NCBI GenBank assembly: GCA_947090765.1
Contig: OX352322.1
Coordinates: 2,401,501 to 2,465,500, forward strand
DNA length: 64,000 nt
Reading direction: 5' to 3'
Origin: Pseudomonas sp. MM223
GTDB lineage: Bacteria > Pseudomonadota > Gammaproteobacteria > Pseudomonadales > Pseudomonadaceae
Shown here piece by piece: positions 17,794-26,884 of this stretch. Numbering within the stretch: the stretch's first letter is position 1; each line of letters starts with the position of its first letter. A model generated the notes under the pieces. That model saw nothing but the letters and a program-made list of their open reading frames with translations. It was not told where the DNA came from and ran no database searches. The translations under genes and the position numbers were made by a program.

Positions 17794-17894
17794 TCCAGCA
17801 CGGATGCCGACGTAACGCCAAGGTCTATACCGACCAGGCTACACCGCCGGCAGCCACCTATTCCGACAGTGTGATACTGGATGTGCAGTTCTGA
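17794..17894 (+). repeat. csuE 3'-end fragment, copy 2
   Basis: Same 101-base fragment with the same 46-base internal deletion. It keeps ACCGCC as in the parent gene, shares GTCTAT with the other copies, and is followed by a full REP pair. Confidence 0.92.
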
Positions 17895-17925
17895 CTGAGC
17901 CTCGCGCCTGCCGCAGATGCAGTCC

Positions 17926-18042
17926 CCTGTAGGAGCGGCCTTGTGCCGCGATGGGCTGCGCAGCAGCCCCAAAATTGCAGAAAAAGCACAGATTGCCGGG
18001 GCTGCTGCGCAGCCCATCGCGGCACAAGGCCGCTCCTACAGG
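17926..18042. repeat. REP-type inverted pair (family A), array copy 2
   Basis: The same 117-base palindromic pair as at 17511, at the expected offset after fragment copy 2. Confidence 0.9.
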
Positions 18043-18060
18043 GACCGTGTGCGGCTGTGC

Positions 18061-18161
18061 TCCAGCACGGATGCCGACGTAACGCCAAGGTCTATACCGA
18101 CCAGGCTACGCTGCCGGCAGCCACCTATTCCGACAGTGTGATACTGGATGTGCAGTTCTGA
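18061..18161 (+). repeat. csuE 3'-end fragment, copy 3
   Basis: Third copy of the 101-base fragment with the shared internal deletion and one private change (CTGCC for CCGCC). The final csuE codons and stop are intact. Confidence 0.92.
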
Positions 18162-18192
18162 CTGAGCCTCGCGCCTGCCGCAGACGCGGTCC

Positions 18193-18309
18193 CCTGTAGG
18201 AGCGGCCTTGTGCCGCGATGGGCTGCGCAGCAGCCCCAAAATTGCAGAAAAAACACAGATTGCCGGGGCTGCTGCGCAGCCCATCGCGGCACAAGGCCGC
18301 TCCTACAGG
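18193..18309. repeat. REP-type inverted pair (family A), array copy 3
   Basis: The third REP pair, ending 18 bases before the stop codon of the convergent carboxypeptidase gene. It can serve as a barrier for both transcripts. Confidence 0.9.
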
Positions 18310-18327
18310 GACCGTGTGCGGCCGTGC

Positions 18328-19476
18328 TCAGCGCAGGTCGTCAGCCATTTTTTCCAGGGTCTCCAGCACCGCCCCGGCCAGCGCCTTCGACCGTGCCCCC
18401 GACCACCCGGTAACCTTGTTGGGCGCGTCGTCATGGTCCTTGAACGGCATCTCCAGCGTCAGCGACAGGCAGTCATGGGCGATGCCCACGGCATTGCAGG
18501 CCAGCGTGGTATTGGCCTGCCCCGGCTCATCGCGGGTGTAGCCATGCACGGTCTGGAAGTCCTTCGTCACGCTGCACAAGGTGCTGCGAAACTGCTCTTC
18601 GAGTTTTGCCAGGCGTGTGTCGTAACCCGGGTTGCCCTCGCACGCGGCGGTAAACACGTGAGGGATTTCTTCGTCACCATGCACGTCAATGAACGCATCT
18701 ACACCGTATTGCTTCATCTGCGCCTGGGCGAAGAACACCTCCGGGGTCAACTCGACGCTGGCGTCCTGCCAGGCGCGGTTGAGGTCCTTGCCCTTGAAGT
18801 TGGTGCGCAGGTGGCCGAGGAAGGCGCCGTCGGGGTTCATGTTGGGGATCAGGTACAGGTCGGCCTTGGCCAGCAAGGCCTGGATCACCGTGTCGTTGGC
18901 CTGCAAACGGTCGATCACGCCTTCCATGAACCATTCGGCCATGTGTTCGCCCGGGTGTTGCTGGGCAATCAGCCACAGTTTGCGCTTGCCTGCGACGCCA
19001 TCGCCTGCACGCAAGAGGGGGATGTCGCGGCCCTGCACGCTGCGGCCGCTGGCCAGCAGCTCGACCCCCGGCAACTGCTGCGCGCGTTCGATCAGTTGGT
19101 TGTGGCGCGCGCGTGGGTAGGGCTCGAAGTAGGCGAACCAGATCTGCTCCTGCTCTGCTTTCACTTCGAACGAAAGCGCCGTGCCGTCGAACTGGCTGGG
19201 CACACGGAACCAGGTTTGCTGGTCGTAGGAAGCCACAGCGTTGTAACCACTCCAGGCGTTCTTGTACGAGGAGCCAGAGGCGTTGTCGAGGCTGAAGCGA
19301 TGGACCTGGCCCGGTGTCAGCCCGCTGACCTTGAAGTGGAACCACTGGTAGTGGCCGCTGTGGGTGTCTGGGCGGATGGCCAGGTGCACCTGGGCCGGGT
19401 TGCTGGCGTCCAGCACCTGAATGTTGCCGGAATCGAAAGCGCAGTCGATCTGCAGGGGGGACAGCGTCACGGTCAT
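18328..19476 (-). CDS. M14-family cytosolic carboxypeptidase
   Basis: A 382-residue zinc carboxypeptidase of the cytosolic M14 group known from Pseudomonas and Burkholderia. The N-terminal beta-sandwich occupies roughly residues 1-125, then the catalytic domain. Zinc ligands are visible as His174 and Glu177 in QQHPGEHMAEW and His266 in FIDVHGDEE; Glu342 in LTLEMPFKD is the catalytic glutamate. There is no signal peptide, in keeping with a cytoplasmic enzyme. The ATG at 19476 follows AAAGGAG; the frame extends further upstream without protein-like character. Confidence 0.9.
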   Translation of the reverse strand: MTVTLSPLQIDCAFDSGNIQVLDASNPAQVHLAIRPDTHSGHYQWFHFKVSGLTPGQVHRFSLDNASGSSYKNAWSGYNAVASYDQQTWFRVPSQFDGTALSFEVKAEQEQIWFAYFEPYPRARHNQLIERAQQLPGVELLASGRSVQGRDIPLLRAGDGVAGKRKLWLIAQQHPGEHMAEWFMEGVIDRLQANDTVIQALLAKADLYLIPNMNPDGAFLGHLRTNFKGKDLNRAWQDASVELTPEVFFAQAQMKQYGVDAFIDVHGDEEIPHVFTAACEGNPGYDTRLAKLEEQFRSTLCSVTKDFQTVHGYTRDEPGQANTTLACNAVGIAHDCLSLTLEMPFKDHDDAPNKVTGWSGARSKALAGAVLETLEKMADDLR

Positions 19477-19687
19477 GGGCCGAGCTCCTTTGCGGGCATT
19501 GTTGTCAGGGTACTGTACACGGCTTGGCGGGTTGCTGCGCTTTAACGCGCATGGCCGTCGGCTCACCCCCAACCTGCGCAGGTTTCTCGACTTTGCCCGT
19601 ACTGCGTTTGGTGTGCAGATTTAACTACCGCCGCAAGGTTGCCAGATGAGTTGTGAATGGTGCCTTTCCACAAAGGAGAGGCCCAGG

Positions 19688-22600
19688 ATGCCAACGCCCG
19701 CAGGTTCCATCGACACCTTGATTGCCAGCCAGTTGCCTGAATGGCTGGCGCACGCCTCTGTCACCCGGCTGGTTGAACTGCATGCCTGCTTGCGCGAGCA
19801 ACAGGCCGTTCAGGAGCGTTTGCAGGCACTGTTTGGCGGCCTTGTGCCGCTGGATGATTTTGCTGCCCCCTTGCTACAGAGCGCCCTTGCCGGGCAGCGT
19901 GTGCAGGCCCTGGATGTGCGCAAGGCGGTACTGAAAATGCACGTCATTGAACGTTACCCCACTGCCGACCCGAAAGCGCCGCCGGGCGTGCGTGAGCATA
20001 CCTTGCAGCACAGCTTGCTGGCCGCCGCGCTACACAATTTCAGCGATGGCGAAAGCCGGTCGGTGGGGCTATCAGGCCAATCAAGGCTGCTCGATGACCA
20101 AGGCAACACCTTGCCCATGACAGCCAGGGCATTTGCCGGGCTCTGCCGTACGCTGGACCTGGGCGGGCAGTACCAGGCCTACCTCAAGGCGCAGTTCACC
20201 GCACCGGGGGAGGCCGGGAAGCAGGTGGCGACTTTGCTGGAGCAAGGCCAGCGCCATGCGTTTGAAGCGGCCCTGCGTCTTGCCGCCCTCAAGGGGGATA
20301 TCGGTGAGACCGCGTTGGTGCAAGGCCTGGCGGCCATCAGCTCTCACCCGGAAGGGGTAATACGCATGCGGCCAACCGCGTTACGCGTGCTGGGCAAGCG
20401 CTTGCGCGGGCCCTTGGCCTTCGAGGTGCATCGCGACGGCCAAGGCAAGGGGCAACTCGAAGGTGTGTTGTGCTGGTTGCCTGACGACCCACACGGCGCA
20501 ATGACCTGGCGTGCGTCCTGGGATGGCCTGTTTCAAGCGCTGGGCAGGCGGTTTCGATTGCCCGGCTACCGCGAGTACTTTCAGCGATTCATCAGCGAAC
20601 GTGACCGCGAGCGCTACTCACCGGCACTGACCCGAGCTTTGGCACAGGGCGAGAAGCACACCCCCGTGGTGCTCGACGGGCGTCACGAAGCTATCCACGA
20701 ACCGGTGTTCCAGTACTTGCGCAAGGCCCAGCTCGACACCCTGTTCGACGATGCCCAAGTGCTGGCAGTGCCTACCGCCGTTCAGGACAGCGCCGAGCGG
20801 GATAGAAGGCTGCACTTCTATGCAAGTACCGGTCTCGACCTGCTGGGCCTGGTGAGTTTCTATGTGCCGGCCTTGGGCCTGCCGTTGCTGGGTATTGCCG
20901 CGTTACAGGTTGTGGATGATGTCTATGAGGGCTACGTAGACTGGCAACTGGGCGATCGGCAAGGCGCGTTGGAACATGCCTTCAGTGTGGCTGTGAACGT
21001 GGCGCAGGCAGCGGTAGCTGCCGGTGCGGGGGCTGCGTCGGAGCGCCTGCTGCGACGCGCTTCATACGTCGACGCGCTGGCACCTGTGCAAACCGCAGAG
21101 GGCCAGTACAAATTGCTCGACCCGCAGTTGCAGGCCTATGCGCTTGATGGCGACCCTACTGCCACGGGCCAGCACGCCAGAGTCGATGACCAGCTTCGCC
21201 TGCGTACGCACCAGGCTGCCTACTTTGTGGCCGGCGACCCTGTTGAAGGCGAACTGCACATCCAGCATCCGCAGCGTGATGGGGCCTACGCACCAACGTT
21301 AAGGCACTTGGGGGCTGGCGCCTGGCGGCATGAACTGGAAGTGCCCCACGCATGGCAGGGCGTCGAGTTGTTGCGGCGCCTGGGCAGTGGCCTGGCTGAG
21401 GTGGATGAGCAAGCGGCCGGCGATGTGCTACAGGCTACGGGCTTCGATGAAGACCGGCTGCGGCGGTTGCACCTGGAGGAAGGCGCAGTGCCGGCGCGTG
21501 TGCTTGATGCCTTGCAGCGTCGACAGCTTCATGAGCAATTCCCCAGGCTGCAAGGGGCAGCGTTTGAGCAGCATTTCATCGAGCAGCAGCGGGTGGCGTC
21601 ACCGGCCGAGCAGGTGTTGCAGCGTGACTACCCGGGGCTTACCGCGCGTGGCGCAAATGAAATTGTGCAGCAGGCTGACGAGTTGCGGGTTGAGCAGATG
21701 GTCGACCAGCAGCGGGTGCCGCTGGCCTTGGCCGAGCAAGCCCGCTGGATGCTGAGGGACAGCCGCCTGGATCGGGCCTGTGCGGGTGTTATCCAGGCTG
21801 AGGCCGTGAATGCAGACACCGAGCGCCTGGCGTTCGGGTTGCTGGGGCAGTGGCTGAACTGGCCCGACACGCTGCGAATAGAGTTGCGCGAGGCCCAGCC
21901 AGGCGCATTGCCATTGGCCAGTATGGGCGCGCAGGCCGCCACCAGGGTGAACGTAATCGCCAAGGGGCCCCACGGTTATCAAGCACTCGACGATGCGGGG
22001 GGGCGATACCCGGCGCGAGCCAGGATGACAGCCTGATGCAGGCGCTGCTGTGGCAATTGAGCGATACACAGCGCCGGGCACTGGGTGACGCTGGGCAGTC
22101 GGCCGCTCAACTGGCACAGGGGCTGGCACAGCGTGCCTTTGTGCAGCGTGAAGAACTGGCGACCATGCTGGGCATGGCGCCTGCGGCCGGCAGGGTTCGC
22201 CCGCCGGTGCGTCTGGGGGATGGTCGGCTGGGTTACCCGCTCAGCGGGCGTGGAGAAAGCAGCACCGAAGCGCTGCGCCAGGCGATCAGGCGTTTGTTTC
22301 CCGGTTACACCGACGCCCAAGTGGAGGAATTCATCACCTCAGCCAGTCGTCAGGGCAACACGCCGTGGCAACGTTATTTCCAGTTGCATGAGCAGTCGCG
22401 CCTTCTGGACAACACGCTCAGGGATTGGCGGCGAGCGTCAGCGGGGCCGGCACAAACCCTGCGTCGCGCCTGGGTGGCGAGGGTGATTCGCCGCGCCTGG
22501 CAGCGCCAGCATCGGGATACCCATGGCAACTATCAGCTGTTCATCCATGGCTGGCGGGTGGGGGCACTGCCAAGGCTGCCTGAAGCCGTGGATTTCAGCC

Positions 22601-24015
22601 ATGTCGCACGCCTCACCTTACGCAACATGAGCCTGCTGGAAATCGAACCCGGCTTTCTGCAGCGCTTCAGCCGGTTGCACAGCCTGGACCTGCGAGGCAA
22701 CCTGCTGACACAGGTGCCTGCTGGTATCGAGCAACTGGTGGAGCTTGGCGAGCTGAACCTTGCCGAAAACCACATTGCCCTGACCAGCGAGGGTAGCCAG
22801 CGTCTGGCTGCACTGCATCGGCTGGTGTCCCTTGACCTGCACAGCAACCTGCTGGGGCGGGCCCCGGATGTGCGTGCGCTGTACCGTTTGCGAATGCTGA
22901 ATATGCGCATGACAGGGCTGCGGGCGTTGCCTGTGGCACTGCTCGAATCACCCACACTGGCCATGATCGACCTGCGCGAAAACGGCATCAGCGAGCTGCC
23001 CGAAGCGGTGCTGCAACTGATCAGGCGCGACCCTGGCCGGGTCTACCTGCATGGTAATCCCCTTTCGCCTCAGGCCGTCTGGCAAATACGTGAGCTGCTG
23101 GACAACCAGGCGGCAGCCGCGTTGCCCGTTCGTGACCATGAGGAATTGCTGGAAGATGAGCGCTTGCGCTACCTGGACGGCGTGGCGCCCAGTGACCAGG
23201 GCCGCCGGTTGGCACAGTGGAGCAACCTGGCTGCGGAAGAAGGCGCACAAGACCTGTTCCGCTTTTTTGCCGATTTTTCACGGTCCGCGGATTTTCAGCG
23301 CCAGCCACGTGAAATGAGCCGCCGGGTGTGGGGCATCATCGAGGCCTGCGAGCTCAATGGTGAGGTGCGTGAGGCGGTGTTTCAGCAGGCTGCCGGGCCG
23401 CGCAGCTGTGCCGACCAGATGTTGTTGATCCTCAGTACCCTGGAGGTGCGTACCTTGGCTGCGCAACGGGCTGCGGGGTTGGAAGGGGCGTACGCCATGC
23501 GGCCGCTGCTGCAACTGGGGCGGGAGTTGTTCCGCCTGGACCAGGTTGACCGCATTGCCAGCCGGCATATCCAGCAGATGCGCATAAACGACCCCTATAT
23601 GCCAGTCGATGAGGTAGAAGTGCATCTGGCCTACCGGGTTGGCCTGGCGGATGCCCTCGATTTGCCCGGGCAACCCTCGGCAATGAACTTCGGCTACATC
23701 AGTGGCGTGAGCAAAGATGACCTGGAACTCGCCAAGCTTGAGGTGCGGCTTGCCGAGAGCCGTGAAGCGTTAAGCCGCTCCATGGCTGAGCGCGACTTCT
23801 GGCAGCAATACCTGCAGCGCCTGCATCGCGACAGATTCGAGGCCATGAGTGAGCCGTTCCATGAGCGGCTCGAGGCTGTTTTCGATGAGCGCGAGCAAAT
23901 GCCGGACCAGGCGTTTCGCGAGTCTGTCGACACGCTACAGGCCGAACGTTCGGCAGCTGAACGGGCGTTGTACCTCGAATTGACCCGTCAGGCCTACGAT
24001 CGGCATCCGGGCTGA
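19688..24015 (+). pseudogene. dermonecrotic-toxin-domain/LRR/NEL-type E3 ubiquitin ligase, frame broken at a G7 tract
   Basis: A very large effector-like gene (about 1,442 codons when repaired). Part 1 (19688-22036) encodes about 780 residues resembling the dermonecrotic toxin/DUF6543 region, with a hydrophobic stretch after residue 375. Part 2, read in another frame up to 24015, carries leucine-rich repeats (LHSLDLRGNLLTQVPAGIEQ, LVSLDLHSNLLG) and a C-terminal NEL domain. The candidate catalytic cysteine of the CxD motif (RSCADQM) is the codon at 23407. The frames join if the run of seven G at 21997-22003 had eight. ATG at 19688 follows AAAGGAGAGG. NEL enzymes ubiquitinate host proteins in IpaH/SspH effectors; that role here is inferred. 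A contracted repeat could be an assembly error, phase variation or a real mutation. Confidence 0.8.
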
Positions 24016-24051
24016 CACTTCACGAGAAAGTGATTGGGTTGTCGTAAAATT

Positions 24052-24067
24052 GCATATTAGCTTATGC
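24052..24067. promoter_or_regulatory. dyad GCATA-N6-TATGC, candidate regulator site
   Basis: A 5-bp inverted repeat (GCATA and TATGC, six bases apart) in the AT-rich promoter region of the sulfonate-type binding protein genes. A possible -35 (TTGTCG, 24040-24045) lies just upstream. LysR proteins such as CysB act on sulfur genes in this way, but binding here is speculation. Confidence 0.3.
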
Positions 24068-24107
24068 TTTTTATCGATTTTATTTATTTGATGCGAGCCG
24101 CTACATT

Positions 24108-24137
24108 CGCAGTTCCTCCAACCTGCAAGGAACTGCG
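24108..24137 (+). promoter_or_regulatory. hairpin that includes the ribosome binding site
   Basis: Two perfect 10-base inverted arms, CGCAGTTCCT (24108-24117) and AGGAACTGCG (24128-24137), with a 10-base loop. The 3' arm contains most of the AAGGA ribosome binding site of the following gene and ends one base before its ATG. When folded, it should hide the ribosome site, so this is a candidate RNA switch, thermometer or protein-binding site. Confidence 0.6.
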
Positions 24138-24138
24138 G

Positions 24139-25101
24139 ATGCCCATTCGATCTCGCCTGCTGCTGTTCGCCGCTGCCACATTGCTGGCCACACAGGCCTT
24201 TGCCAGTGATCGCCTGACCCTGCGTATCGGTGACCAGAAGGGCAACATGCGCGCCCAACTGGAGGCCGCTGATGCCCTGCGCGACCTGCCTTATGACATT
24301 CACTGGGCCGAATTCCCCGCTGCCGCGCCCTTGGCCGAGGCGCTCAATGCCGGAGCGATTGATGCTGGCATCATCGGTGATGCGCCGTTGTTGTTCGTGC
24401 TGGCTTCCGGGGCACCGGTCAAGGCCATTGCCGTGGACAAGTCCGACCCGTATGGCACGGCGCTGCTGGTGCGTCCAGACGCTTCGCTGCACAGTGTTGC
24501 CGAACTCAAGGGCAAGCGCATCGCAACCGGGCGTGGCTCGATTGGCCACCACCTGGCGCTGAAGGCGCTTGACCAGGCAGGCCTGGGCGAAAAGGACGTG
24601 GAGTTTCGTTTCCTCGGCCCGGTCGACGCCAAGATTGCCCTGGCCAACGGCTCGGTGGATGCCTGGTCGACCTGGGAGCCCTACACCGCACTGGCCGAGC
24701 TCAGCGGCCAGGGCAGGGTGCTGGTCAATGGTCGCGGGTTGTCCAGTGGCAACAGTTTCCTGGCCGCCACCGACAAGGCGCTGGATGACCCGGTGCGCAA
24801 GGCCGCATTGCAAGACTACCTCGCTCGCCTGGCCGGAGCCCAGGTCTGGGCTTACCAGCACCTGGACAGCTATTCGCAAACCCTGGCTGCGATCATCGGC
24901 TTCCCGCAGGATGCCGCCCGCCTCCAGTTCGAACGCCGGCAGTTGGTTTGGCAGGCCATCGACGCGAACACCATCGCCGAACAGCAGGAAACCGCCGACT
25001 TCTACCATGCCCACGGCCTGATGAACCAACGCCTCGACGTGGCCCCGACCTTTGCCAGTGGTTTTACCGTGCCCGCCACTGGCTCACTGGCCCAACATTG
25101 A
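24139..25101 (+). CDS. ABC transporter substrate-binding protein, aliphatic sulfonate type (SsuA-like)
   Basis: A 320-residue periplasmic protein. The signal peptide (MPIRSRLLLFAAATLLATQAFA) is followed by LTLRIGDQKGN, the SsuA/nitrate-taurine binding protein beginning. Typical features are LNAGAIDAGIIGDAP, LKGKRIATGRGSIGHHLAL and VDAWSTWEPYTALAE. These proteins deliver alkanesulfonates or related sulfur compounds to an ABC importer. No permease or ATPase gene is adjacent, so it must use a transporter encoded elsewhere. Translation start is set by AAGGA, which lies inside a strong hairpin. Confidence 0.88.
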   Translation: MPIRSRLLLFAAATLLATQAFASDRLTLRIGDQKGNMRAQLEAADALRDLPYDIHWAEFPAAAPLAEALNAGAIDAGIIGDAPLLFVLASGAPVKAIAVDKSDPYGTALLVRPDASLHSVAELKGKRIATGRGSIGHHLALKALDQAGLGEKDVEFRFLGPVDAKIALANGSVDAWSTWEPYTALAELSGQGRVLVNGRGLSSGNSFLAATDKALDDPVRKAALQDYLARLAGAQVWAYQHLDSYSQTLAAIIGFPQDAARLQFERRQLVWQAIDANTIAEQQETADFYHAHGLMNQRLDVAPTFASGFTVPATGSLAQH

Positions 25102-25115
25102 CCCGGAGACTTCCC

Positions 25116-26078
25116 ATGCTGCACCGCAAACGCCTGCGCCACCTGGCCCTGGGCCTGTTGCTCGGTGGCTTGCTGCCGTCGCTTGCCAGCGCCGAACAGA
25201 CCCTGCGCATCGGCTACCAGAAATCCTCGACCTTGCTGACCCTGCTCAAGGCCCGCGGCACGCTGGAGCAACGCCTTCAGGCCGAAGGCATCCGCGTGAG
25301 CTGGCACGAGTTCCCCAGCGGCTTGCCGCTGCTGGAAGCGCTGAACCTGGGCAATGTCGACCTGTCGGCGGACGTGGCCGACACCGTGCCGGTGTTTACC
25401 CAGGCGGCGGGCGCCAAGCTCACCTATTTTGCTCGTGAGGCGCCATCCCCCTCGGCCCAGGCCATCCTGGTACCGGCCGGTTCGCCGCTCAATACCCTGG
25501 CCGATCTCAAGGGCAAGCGGGTGGCGGTGACCAAGGCGGCGGGCAGCCATTACCTGTTGATACAGGCCCTGGCCAAGGCCGGCCTCAGCTTCAAGGACAT
25601 TACCCCGGCCTACCTGATCCCTGCTGACGGGCGGGCGGCGTTCGAGAATGGCAAGGTTGATGCCTGGGTCACCTGGGACCCTTACGTGGCCAGCGCCCAG
25701 CGCCAGCAGAACGCCCGCATTCTGGCAGATGGCAACGGGCTGGCGAGCTACCAGCGCTACTACCTGGCCGGCAGCGATTACGCCAAGGCGCACCCTGAAG
25801 TGCTTCAGCAGGTGTATCAGGCGCTGCGCGAGATCGGTGCCTGGACCAAGGCCAACCCTGCAGCGGCGGCCCGGGTGTTGGGGCCTCTCTGGGGGAATCT
25901 GGACAGCGCCACGGTGCAGCAGGCCAATGGCCGACGCAGCTATGACGTGCAGCCGGTACAACTGGACAACCTGGGTGAGCAACAGCGTATTGCCGATGCC
26001 TTCTACCGCGAAGGGCTGCTGCCCAAGCCGGTGGATGCGCGTGCGGTGACGGTATTCGAGCCCAAGGCTGCTGACTGA
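25116..26078 (+). CDS. ABC transporter substrate-binding protein, aliphatic sulfonate type (second, SsuA-like)
   Basis: A 320-residue paralog of the preceding gene, starting 14 bases after it and preceded by GGAG. The signal peptide ends LASA before EQTLRIGYQKSSTLL. It shares the LNLGNVDLSADVADTVPVF, LKGKRVAVTKAAGSHYLL and VDAWVTWDPYVA landmarks. Two binding proteins in tandem without a permease imply broadened substrate range for a shared importer. Specificity is unknown. Confidence 0.88.
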   Translation: MLHRKRLRHLALGLLLGGLLPSLASAEQTLRIGYQKSSTLLTLLKARGTLEQRLQAEGIRVSWHEFPSGLPLLEALNLGNVDLSADVADTVPVFTQAAGAKLTYFAREAPSPSAQAILVPAGSPLNTLADLKGKRVAVTKAAGSHYLLIQALAKAGLSFKDITPAYLIPADGRAAFENGKVDAWVTWDPYVASAQRQQNARILADGNGLASYQRYYLAGSDYAKAHPEVLQQVYQALREIGAWTKANPAAAARVLGPLWGNLDSATVQQANGRRSYDVQPVQLDNLGEQQRIADAFYREGLLPKPVDARAVTVFEPKAAD

Positions 26079-26110
26079 GGGGGCCCGTGTGGACAACCCG
26101 TAGCCTTCAG

Positions 26111-26884
26111 TTATTTGAAGAACTGACTGGGCGTGGTACCGAACTGGCGCTTGAACATGCTGGCAAAGGCACTGGGGCTGTCGTACCCCAGTGCCCCTGC
26201 CACATCGATGATCCGTTCGCCCAGGGCAATCCGCTCCAGCGCCTGCATCAGCCGCGCCTGCTGGCGCCACTGGCCGAAGGTCATGCCGGTTTCCTTGCGG
26301 AACAACCGCTGGATGGTTTTTTCGTCTACCCCCAGTTGCTGGCCCCAGTCGGCCAGGGTGGCGTCATGGTCGGGCCGCTCATGCAGGGCTGTACAGATCA
26401 CCCGCAGGCGCTTGTCGCTGGGCTGCGACAGCTTCAGCGGCAAGGTCGGCAGCACGCAGATCTCATCGAGGATCAGGCGCATCACTCGGGCTTCGCGCGA
26501 ATCCTCGGCAAACGGTGCCCTAAAGGCCACCGACGCCTTGATCAGTTCGCTGAGCAGCGGCGAGATGCTGATGGCCTTGCTTTGCAGGGGCAGGCCCGCT
26601 GCCGCGTCGGAGCGTACGAATACACTGCGCATCTTCACATCGCCGACACAGCGTATGGCATGCACCTGGCCGCAAGGCATCCATACACCGCGGCTGGGCG
26701 GTACTGTCCAGCATTCGTTGCCGGACTCGACGATCATCAGGCCTTTGATGGCGTAGATCAGTTGATGTTTGGCATGGGTATGGGGCTCGATGAACCAGTC
26801 GCTGGGGTAGTCGGTGGCACGGCTACCCACTTCCCAGGTCCACTCATCGACCTCCACCAGCAATTCACGCTGCGGCTTTACCAT
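26111..26884 (-). CDS. AraC family regulator with N-terminal cupin
   Basis: A 257-residue protein with an N-terminal cupin sensor (FIEPHTHAKHQLIYA) and a C-terminal pair of helix-turn-helix motifs (DWGQQLGVDEKTIQRLFRKE; DVAGALGYDSPSAFASMFKR). It lies just downstream of the MFS exporter gene on the same strand (37 bases from the repaired end), so the two probably form an operon in which this protein controls the exporter in response to an unknown compound. It converges on the binding protein gene with only 32 bases between. Confidence 0.9.
   Translation of the reverse strand: MVKPQRELLVEVDEWTWEVGSRATDYPSDWFIEPHTHAKHQLIYAIKGLMIVESGNECWTVPPSRGVWMPCGQVHAIRCVGDVKMRSVFVRSDAAAGLPLQSKAISISPLLSELIKASVAFRAPFAEDSREARVMRLILDEICVLPTLPLKLSQPSDKRLRVICTALHERPDHDATLADWGQQLGVDEKTIQRLFRKETGMTFGQWRQQARLMQALERIALGERIIDVAGALGYDSPSAFASMFKRQFGTTPSQFFK

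Larger units (their letters stand above)
17333..18309. repeat. tandem array of csuE 3'-end fragments alternating with REP pairs
   Basis: From the end of csuE to the carboxypeptidase gene (848 bases, 17480-18327) the sequence is almost entirely repeat. The unit is 267 bases long: a REP pair, a short linker, a 101-base csuE 3' fragment and a 31-base tail. Stop codons of the original and copies end at 17479, 17746, 17894 and 18161, giving spacings of 267, 148 and 267. The middle unit has lost 119 bases, exactly one REP pair. Open frames here are read-through of REP sequence and are not genes. Confidence 0.95.

Noticed and set aside
17480..18327. CRISPR array
   Set aside because: The repeats are long, contain coding fragments and palindromic REP pairs, have no unique spacers, and no cas genes are near.
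17526..18413. Repeated short open frames containing CRDGLRSSP or AAPAICAFSAILG
   Set aside because: They are translations of REP palindromes and recur wherever the repeat occurs, including 42014-42493; they are not genes.
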